Of a stretch of DNA of 34,380 bases, positions 30,246-34,380 are shown piece after piece (positions within the stretch are counted from its first letter, which is position 1; every line of letters begins with the position of its first letter). Position numbers and translations under genes: made by a program. The notes under the pieces were generated by a model. That model made no database searches, was not told the origin of the DNA, and worked only from the letters and a program-made list of their open reading frames with translations. The stretch is from a virus: the IMG/VR virus record IMGVR_UViG_3300044797_000051, positions 1 through 34,380 of that record; one strand, given 5' to 3'.

Positions 30246-30782
30246 ATGCTGATCTCTAAAGGGAAAGTTCCCATTTCGGAGCCGTGGAAGATTCTTGAAG
30301 TCTCCATAGGCCAGTCTCCCGATGTGCTTGCCATCCGACTTGCGAAGGAATTGAAGCGCATCCACGAAGCCCGCGTTCAAGCCCTGATTCCAATGCGCCG
30401 AAACTCGGACGGAGATGCCGAATGGATCGTGGAGCACGTGTATGTCCGGGGTGCAAACGGTTCCCTCGCGCATCTGGCGAAAACTCCAGGCATTGATTTC
30501 GTGCGCAAGGAAAATGCTGAGAGCGCATGGGTTGCCGAACTCCTTCGGCACGAACTGCCACCAAAACGTAGGCTTCTGCAAGGCTCGTTTGTGCGAGTTT
30601 TGATGGGGCCGTGTGCGCGTATGTGCGGCCATGTCGTCGCATTCAAACCAGAGAGCGTGACCGTGCGGATCACGCTCCGGACGAAAACTATTCGAGTTCA
30701 CACTCAGCCTGCGAACCTTCAACACGTCGAGTGCCTTCCTGAGCAACAAGTTTTCTTCTACCAGTCCGACCTTTTCTCTTGA
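30246..30782 (+). CDS. NusG-like/KOW-domain protein, possible antiterminator
   Basis: 178 aa from ATG 30246, without a clear ribosome site. The C-terminal part (about 115-165) has a KOW-type pattern: GSFVRVLMGPCARMCGHVVA, then VTVRITLRTKTIRVHTQPAN. NusG/RfaH-type proteins carry this (typically GxxVRVxxGPFxGxxGxV). The N-terminal part holds strands and helices but lacks an obvious NGN signature. KOW proteins bind RNA polymerase or ribosome. In a phage this could be an antitermination factor, fitting terminators seen at 4494 and 7425. It is the first gene of the right operon. Confidence 0.5.
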   Translation: MLISKGKVPISEPWKILEVSIGQSPDVLAIRLAKELKRIHEARVQALIPMRRNSDGDAEWIVEHVYVRGANGSLAHLAKTPGIDFVRKENAESAWVAELLRHELPPKRRLLQGSFVRVLMGPCARMCGHVVAFKPESVTVRITLRTKTIRVHTQPANLQHVECLPEQQVFFYQSDLFS

Positions 30783-30816
30783 CAACCTTTTAGCACTTGT
30801 GACATCTTTCTGTCAA
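30779..30816. promoter_or_regulatory. candidate operator/promoter of the RHH gene
   Basis: TTGACA (30779-30784) and TGTCAA (30811-30816) form an inverted repeat spanning the 35 bases before ATG 30818. The first half also reads as a perfect -35 box. The -10 at 17-18 bases is poor (ACATCT/CATCTT). Confidence 0.45.
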
Positions 30817-30817
30817 C

Positions 30818-30967
30818 ATGAAACAAGCGACTTCAACTTTCCCCGTAAAACTGGAAAAGGGCTTGCTGCGGATGGCGCGAAAGCAGGCCGATTCGGAGCA
30901 GCGCACGTTGGCGAGCCTGATCCGGTTTCTGCTGGTGCAGTACCTCAAGGAGAAAAACGCGCAATGA
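30818..30967 (+). CDS. ribbon-helix-helix (Arc/CopG-type) regulator
   Basis: 49 aa from ATG 30818, with no Shine-Dalgarno. The layout is textbook RHH: a strand (TSTFPVKLEK), helix A (GLLRMARKQADSEQ), turn, helix B (TLASLIRFLLVQYLKEKN). RHH proteins bind DNA as dimers through the paired strands and usually repress their own promoter. The inverted repeat TTGACA/TGTCAA directly upstream is a natural target. Its TGA overlaps the ATG of the following gene at 30964. Confidence 0.75.
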   Translation: MKQATSTFPVKLEKGLLRMARKQADSEQRTLASLIRFLLVQYLKEKNAQ

Positions 30968-31146
30968 CCTGCCACATCACCTTCGAGCAGGGCCAATCCG
31001 AAGTAGCCTGTCACAAGCCGCCCGTGGCAACCTGCGTGACGTGTGGGCAAGAAATCTGCCGAGTGCACACCTACGTTTGCTGTGGCCAAACCTTTGGAGC
31101 GTGTTGCATTGCGCAGCATGCATGCGCCTTTGTGGGGGCACAATGA
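30964..31146 (+). CDS. Cys/His-rich zinc-binding protein
   Basis: 60 aa from ATG 30964, coupled to the RHH gene and, through ATGA, to the next. It contains ten cysteines and five histidines. The layout CHKP, TCVTCGQEICRVHTYVCCG, CCIAQHAC suggests two zinc sites, something like a B-box or treble-clef unit. Role unknown; such proteins may bind host partners or nucleic acid. Confidence 0.65.
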   Translation: MTCHITFEQGQSEVACHKPPVATCVTCGQEICRVHTYVCCGQTFGACCIAQHACAFVGAQ

Positions 31147-31784
31147 AGCGTGAATTGCAACCTGCGATTGAGGCTACCTTGCGCTGGCCGGATGGATGGC
31201 CGCGAACTCTGATTGAGCACCGGGAGTCGCGTAGCGCGTGGAAGAAACCGATCATGGAATACCAAAAGGCGATCACCAAGGAATTGATCGCCATGAAGGT
31301 GACAGCAGCGGCAATAACATTTAATCCGGCCAGTTCGCGCGACCCTGGCGTTGCCGTGTGGTATTCACTGGAATCGGCAGAGGATGTGTCGTGGCAGATT
31401 GGTTTGCAAATCGACTCTCCGGCTCCTACGCTAGACGAGATCGACTCAGCCTTCAAGCGGCTGGCCATCAAGTGCCATCCTGACACCCACCCCAATGACC
31501 CGAGCGCGTTAGAGATGTTCAAGAAGGTCAACGGCTTCCGGGATGCGGCCCGCGCCTACATTCTGGGGACAGCGGCTCCGAAACTAGAGAATTGCATCCC
31601 AATGGACCGCTTTGTGGAGATTAAGCAGAATCTTGCCGGGGTCCGGTTGTTCCTGTCCTATGTCCGCGGCATGGAGCGCCTTGGTGGTCCGGCAGTGGTT
31701 AAACGAATCATGGAGCGCACATTCCGCACGGCACTGACGGCGGGGCGCAGTTCGGAGGAGTCGAATGTCGCAAGCGTTGCTTAG
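31143..31784 (+). CDS. J-domain protein with inserted J-domain
   Basis: 213 aa from ATG 31143. Residues 98-140 are a J-domain: IDSAFKRLAIK, then HPD (112-114), then ALEMFKKVNGFRDAARAYI. The HPD stimulates DnaK/Hsp70. Residues 12-75 (LRWPDGWPRT, then SRDPGVAVWYS) and 154-195 (MDRFVEIKQNLAGVRLFLSY, VRGMERLGGPAVVKRIMERT) resemble the two halves of a family whose J-domain lies at the C-terminus, so here the J-domain seems to sit between them. A phage J-protein would direct the host chaperone to replication or assembly proteins. Confidence 0.75.
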   Translation: MKRELQPAIEATLRWPDGWPRTLIEHRESRSAWKKPIMEYQKAITKELIAMKVTAAAITFNPASSRDPGVAVWYSLESAEDVSWQIGLQIDSPAPTLDEIDSAFKRLAIKCHPDTHPNDPSALEMFKKVNGFRDAARAYILGTAAPKLENCIPMDRFVEIKQNLAGVRLFLSYVRGMERLGGPAVVKRIMERTFRTALTAGRSSEESNVASVA

Positions 31785-32160
31785 TGGCGAGCAGGAATAC
31801 GTCGAGCCGGGTAGCGATATTGAGGCGCTGCGGGCGCAGTTATCCCAGATGCAGGAAGAACTAAACACTATTAAGGGAATCCTGATGCGACAGTACGGAG
31901 CATTCAAGGTCGCATTTGGAGATCAGGCCATCGTCACCACAGACTCCGCCGACAAGTGGACTGCTATAAAGTCACGCCTCGCACCCAGGCTGAAAGACGC
32001 CATCGAAATGATTCAGTTGCAGGGCAGTATGAAGCGCAAACAGCTGGCTGCCGCCATGAAGATGGGGTATGACAATTGCGCGACGAACGTCGTGGCGGTG
32101 CTGTTGCGACAGGGATGGTTGGTTGAGAACCACGGCGATCTCTCGTTGAAGCAATTATGA
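31765..32160 (+). CDS. coiled-coil/winged-helix-like protein
   Basis: 131 aa from ATG 31765, with GGAGGAG upstream, overlapping the J-protein gene by 20 bases. Residues 18-45 are a coiled coil (DIEALRAQLSQMQEELNTIK). Residues 70-128 have a winged-helix-like layout (LKDAIEMIQLQGSMKRKQLA, AAMKMGYDNCATNVVAVLLR, QGWLVENHGDLSLKQL). A DNA-binding role in the early operon is likely, but no family is certain. Confidence 0.6.
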   Translation: MSQALLSGEQEYVEPGSDIEALRAQLSQMQEELNTIKGILMRQYGAFKVAFGDQAIVTTDSADKWTAIKSRLAPRLKDAIEMIQLQGSMKRKQLAAAMKMGYDNCATNVVAVLLRQGWLVENHGDLSLKQL

Positions 32161-32230
32161 AGCGCCCTCCCCCAACGCAGGGCACGAACGGACGAATGCA
32201 CCGCTGTCTCAGTCGCAAGGAGAAGCTATC

Positions 32231-32917
32231 ATGCCGAAAACGTTGGCAGAAAAACTGGCGGAAGCTGGTGCGTCGATTGGCGATCTGGAAAAGCGAGGAG
32301 AAGCCCCAGACTACAACTACCTCCGAGCCTACGACGTACTGAAAGAAGTTCGCCGCGAATTGTTCAAGCGCGGAATCGTGATCATCCCAAACCAGATCCT
32401 CAACGTGCAGCGCTCGCAGCCCTACGCCTCAATCAACGAGAACATCATTGATGAAGTCGCAGTGACGGTTCGCTACCACGTGACGGACGGCGTCGAAACG
32501 ATCTCGGGCGAAGGAATCGGCGTGGGGCAAGACTACATGGGCAAGGCTCTATACCACGCGCTGACAGGCTCGCTGAAATTCTTCGTCCAGGCGCTCGGCT
32601 TGATCGCAGGAATTCCGGACGATCCGGAGATGGTCAACGAGGCGAAAATTCCTGAAGGGCTGGCCGAAAAACTGGACGAAGCGGAAAAGAAATTCGGCTC
32701 CGATCTGCGCGAGCATCCAATTGGCCAACGGGACGTGAGAGCTTGGGGCTCGGCCTGCAAAACTTCGGGCTACTCAGAAACGGCGAAAAAGAATTACCTG
32801 AAATCGGCCGGCGTGGAAAAGATCACCGACCTCAAGCGGAAGGATTTCCCAGAGGCGATGAAGTGGGCCGTAGGAGCAGAAGATGCCAAAGCGCCCCGAG
32901 TGGATACTGGAGAGTAG
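32231..32917 (+). CDS. Erf-type single-strand annealing recombinase
   Basis: 228 aa from ATG 32231 after AAGGAG. Erf/Sak proteins form rings on single-stranded DNA and anneal complementary strands. Core here: YNYLRAYDVLKEVRRELFKR near 28-47, VAVTVRYHVTDGVETISGEG near 76-95, then QDYMGKALYHALTGSLKFFV and QALGLIAGIPDDPE, the family's typical GKALxxAxTGSLKxFL stretch. The C-terminus (KEITD-like KITDLKRKDFPEAMKW) resembles a small helical DNA-binding tail. It stands among replication/recombination-type small genes. No exonuclease partner is seen in the window. Confidence 0.8.
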   Translation: MPKTLAEKLAEAGASIGDLEKRGEAPDYNYLRAYDVLKEVRRELFKRGIVIIPNQILNVQRSQPYASINENIIDEVAVTVRYHVTDGVETISGEGIGVGQDYMGKALYHALTGSLKFFVQALGLIAGIPDDPEMVNEAKIPEGLAEKLDEAEKKFGSDLREHPIGQRDVRAWGSACKTSGYSETAKKNYLKSAGVEKITDLKRKDFPEAMKWAVGAEDAKAPRVDTGE

Positions 32918-33083
32918 CAGCTTCACGCGAATTTCGGCTCTGGCTTCGGAAATTGAGGCTTGGCTAAAGTTCTCCGAAGCAAAACTGATCGTGCGGCTGC
33001 GGTCGGATGAAGAATTGGCGGAACTGGAAGGCGAACTAGAATCGTGCCGCACGCTGGGCAGGGTGAAGGTGGAGCGAATATGA
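32883..33083 (+). CDS. small hypothetical protein
   Basis: 66 aa from ATG 32883 with AGGAG upstream, overlapping the Erf-like gene by 35 bases. It is helical and acidic in the second half (LRSDEELAELEGELESCRTL). The N-terminus has MPKRPEWILESSSFTRISAL. The family is unknown. Its TGA overlaps the next ATG. Confidence 0.55.
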   Translation: MPKRPEWILESSSFTRISALASEIEAWLKFSEAKLIVRLRSDEELAELEGELESCRTLGRVKVERI

Positions 33084-33196
33084 AGGCGATCTCTGTCTCT
33101 TGTGCCGCTATAGTCGCTCTGGTACTCGTCGTTTGGATTGGTTATCCGCTGATTTGCAAATTTCTCGCGTGGTTCATTCGGAGCGTGTTCCCGTGA
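33080..33196 (+). CDS. 38-residue single-membrane-helix protein
   Basis: ATG 33080 overlaps the previous TGA, and its own TGA overlaps the next GTG at 33193. The peptide MKAISVSCAAIVALVLVVWI then GYPLICKFLAWFIRSVFP is one membrane helix with a basic end. Double coupling supports it. A holin-like or signalling role is possible; nothing specific is visible. Confidence 0.6.
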   Translation: MKAISVSCAAIVALVLVVWIGYPLICKFLAWFIRSVFP

Positions 33197-33537
33197 AAAT
33201 GCCACGCCTGAAGCGCTCATGGATCAAGCGCAAGGCGCGCGTCCGCAGAGTTTCGTGGCGCTCTGGGAAAATCCGGGAAGATGCGGCGGGCATGGCCTTG
33301 CTGCGATGGTGCGTATTCAATCGTAGTCTGTATCGTCACCGCAACCAGTGCGAGAATCTGCTGGAATCGGGACGACGGTGCTTGAATTTTCTTACGTGGG
33401 AAACCTTTCACTTGCACCACGTGATTTCGAGGGGGCGTGGCGGCTCGGACACGGAAGAAAACTGCATGGCTCTGTGTCCGGGCTGCCACTTCGATACGCA
33501 CAATGGGACGTGGAAAGCGAGCAGAGTCAATGACTGA
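33193..33537 (+). CDS. HNH endonuclease-like protein 2
   Basis: 114 aa from GTG 33193, overlapping the previous stop (GTGA) with GGAG nine bases upstream. The N-terminus is very basic (MPRLKRSWIKRKARVRRVSW). The core is LHHVISRGRGGSDTEENCMA followed by CPGCHFDTHNG, the HNH pattern with catalytic His-His and zinc cysteines; a further Cys pair near residues 50-60 completes it. It is not closely like the HNH at 1575. In phages such genes are mobile homing nucleases or act in recombination. Confidence 0.75.
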   Translation: MKMPRLKRSWIKRKARVRRVSWRSGKIREDAAGMALLRWCVFNRSLYRHRNQCENLLESGRRCLNFLTWETFHLHHVISRGRGGSDTEENCMALCPGCHFDTHNGTWKASRVND

Positions 33538-33604
33538 CCCACTAGCGGAGCGTTGCCCGCAATGCGGAAGCGACGGAGGAATGAAATGCAAACGAGAACA
33601 GTAA
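33530..33604 (+). CDS. 24-residue zinc-ribbon-like peptide
   Basis: ATG 33530 overlaps the end of the HNH gene. The peptide contains ERCPQCGSDGGMKC, half or a whole tiny zinc knuckle. Most of it is encoded by a 33-bp sequence repeated at 34212-34244, where the reading frame lacks a start. It overlaps the 33586 gene. It may be a true microprotein or the remnant of a larger zinc-ribbon gene. Confidence 0.4.
   Translation: MTDPLAERCPQCGSDGGMKCKREQ
33544..33576 (+). repeat. 33-bp direct repeat, copy A
   Basis: AGCGGAGCGTTGCCCGCAAT at its start, GCGGAAGCGACGG at its end; identical to 34212-34244, 668 bases away. Each copy is followed by a GGAGG/GGGAGG ribosome site and a start codon. Confidence 0.9.
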
Positions 33605-33927
33605 CAGAGCGTATTGGGGAATGTTTAGGTCCGGTAGATTGGTCGTTCGATTTCACGTCACACGATTGGGGCGCTAATCGCGGTGTGATCAACCCGGAGC
33701 ACTCAGCACGCGCGAAAGAGTGGCTGAAAGAGATCGAGGGCGCACCTCAAACATATCAGGCTACGACTGACGGCGGATGGCCCAAGGTGGGATGGAAGCG
33801 CGTTGTTCAGGTCGGCATGTACGATGGCTGGCCGTTCTGGAAACCAACGCCTAGCGTTCAATTGGCGGGTCCGATTGGGTGCGAATGGCATCCGTGGTAC
33901 TCGCTATCTGGTTACGAAAAGCTCTGA
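33586..33927 (+). CDS. hypothetical protein
   Basis: 113 aa from ATG 33586, six bases after GGAGG supplied at the edge of the 33-bp repeat. It is rich in Trp (SFDFTSHDWGANRGVI, WPKVGWKRVVQVGMYDGWPF) and looks like a compact beta domain. I do not recognise it. It belongs to the cluster of variable small genes at the right end. Confidence 0.6.
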   Translation: MQTRTVTERIGECLGPVDWSFDFTSHDWGANRGVINPEHSARAKEWLKEIEGAPQTYQATTDGGWPKVGWKRVVQVGMYDGWPFWKPTPSVQLAGPIGCEWHPWYSLSGYEKL

Positions 33928-33946
33928 CGTGACGCGGAGGTGGGCG

Positions 33947-34102
33947 ATGGCGTCATCAAGTACTGAAGGCGCTCGCATTTCTGGAGCGAGTCATACCGGA
34001 ACTAAAGAGAGTAACAGGCATGGAGGGGACGCCAATGACGCAAGAGTTCCTGAACTTCATCGACGAACAGACGCAGTTCGGAGCGGTGTTCATCAAGAGT
34101 GA
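33947..34102 (+). CDS. possible small polar protein
   Basis: 51 aa from ATG 33947, with GGAGG six bases upstream. The first half is Ser/Thr/Gly-rich; the second half overlaps the gene at 34035 in another frame and looks out-of-frame (HRRTDAVRSGVHQE). The good ribosome site is the main support. It may serve as a leader for the next gene. Confidence 0.3.
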   Translation: MASSSTEGARISGASHTGTKESNRHGGDANDARVPELHRRTDAVRSGVHQE

Positions 34103-34196
34103 ACGGCTATTCGAGATGTTTGTGGCCAAGAAGAAGCTCGGACCTGATCATGCTTATGGGTTTCGCATTCGACTACAGAAGAAGGGTATTCTGTAG
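34035..34196 (+). CDS. small hypothetical protein
   Basis: 53 aa from ATG 34035 with GGAGGGG at a good distance; ATG 34020 in frame lacks one. Helical with a basic end (MTQEFLNFIDEQTQFGAVFI, later YGFRIRLQKKGIL). No family is recognised. Confidence 0.55.
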   Translation: MTQEFLNFIDEQTQFGAVFIKSERLFEMFVAKKKLGPDHAYGFRIRLQKKGIL

Positions 34197-34211
34197 AGCT
34201 TTTAAGCATGG

Positions 34212-34244
34212 AGCGGAGCGTTGCCCGCAATGCGGAAGCGACGG
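34212..34244 (+). repeat. 33-bp direct repeat, copy B
   Basis: Identical to 33544-33576. The CPQCGSDG reading frame is kept here but has no start codon. The copy ends at the ribosome site of the gene at 34254. Confidence 0.9.
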
Positions 34245-34253
34245 GAGGGGCGT

Positions 34254-34380
34254 ATGAAGCTAATGGGCAGAGTTTGGAACACGCTTCCGCAGCACGAGCG
34301 CATGACGTTGTTGCGGCACTGCAAGACAGTCATGTCGGAATCCATCAAACAGCACGAGAGCACGCTTGACTGGGACAAGC
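34254..34380 (+). CDS. hypothetical protein, cut by the window end
   Basis: ATG 34254 follows GGGAGGGG. The visible 42 residues are helical (MKLMGRVWNTLPQHERMTLL, then RHCKTVMSESIKQHESTLDW). The gene runs off the window. A competing frame from ATG 34208 (53 aa, Ala/His-rich, stop at 34369) has no ribosome site and looks like a shadow. Confidence 0.5.
   Translation, partial: MKLMGRVWNTLPQHERMTLLRHCKTVMSESIKQHESTLDWDK

Noticed and set aside
29925-30785. 286-aa minus-strand ORF
   Set aside because: It crosses the divergent promoter region and opposes the KOW-like gene; the 80-aa frame at 29933 is more natural.
32164-32190. Terminator or reverse copy of the recurrent element before the Erf-like gene
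   Set aside because: The stem GCCCT/AGGGC is only five bases with no T-run, and the reverse match stops after CGTGCCCTG.
1-34380. CRISPR arrays, insertion sequences, tRNA genes and integrase
   Set aside because: Looked for and not seen: no regularly spaced repeats, no transposase or recombinase motifs, no cloverleaf.

Overview
This window is a large piece of a tailed-phage genome of podovirus type. Almost every gene lies on the + strand, packed with ATGA-type overlaps. The order is that of a short-tailed phage: large terminase, portal, scaffold, major capsid protein, tail adaptor, tail nozzle, and ejection-type internal virion proteins. I see no integrase, tRNA, phage RNA polymerase, DNA polymerase, or recognisable endolysin/holin, so the genome probably continues outside the window. 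Two secreted proteins (a FN3 domain and a Cys/Thr/Ser-rich tail-region protein) have signal peptides and a style I associate with Acidobacteriota. A soil Gram-negative host of that kind is therefore my guess, not a demonstrated fact.

Layout. 1-259: a structured leader with a 16-bp hairpin whose loop can pair with the probable ribosome-binding site of the next gene. 260-2689: a replication-initiator-like protein, a helicase-loader-like protein, an HNH nuclease and a 263-aa unknown whose 3' end is open in two frames. 2682-7385: a TPR/glycosyltransferase-like protein followed by a run of small unknown genes, probably minor virion proteins, with one strong terminator at 4494. 7425: a terminator, then a DUF6496-like gene and the terminase large subunit. 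9238-13574: portal, a small helical protein, scaffold and major capsid protein. 13584-16058: an accessory (moron-like) cassette inserted after the capsid gene, with a histidine phosphatase, an unknown 224-aa protein, a TylF-type methyltransferase and an antisense methyltransferase. 16111-22274: small beta-rich virion proteins, a fibre-like protein, a signal-peptide protein, the tail adaptor, a secreted FN3 protein and a LuxR-type HTH protein. 22317-29631: tail nozzle, a beta-rich virion protein, a lipoprotein, a GNAT-like protein and three internal virion proteins.

29552-30175 is a short minus-strand operon with a good sigma70-like promoter, divergent from a right-hand early-type operon (30246 to the window end). 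That operon holds a KOW/NusG-like protein, a ribbon-helix-helix regulator, a Cys-rich protein, a J-domain protein, a winged-helix-like protein, an Erf-type annealing recombinase, small proteins and a second HNH protein.

The most unusual signals are these: a conserved intergenic element (core CGTGCYCYGAAAYCAG) found nine times, always in the sense orientation at gene boundaries of the structural region; the possible pseudoknot before the replication gene; the phosphatase/methyltransferase cassette, whose phosphatase begins with a capsid-like N-terminus; a J-domain that seems to sit in the middle of a family that normally carries it at an end; and two places where a small gene lies between duplicated gene-start sequences.
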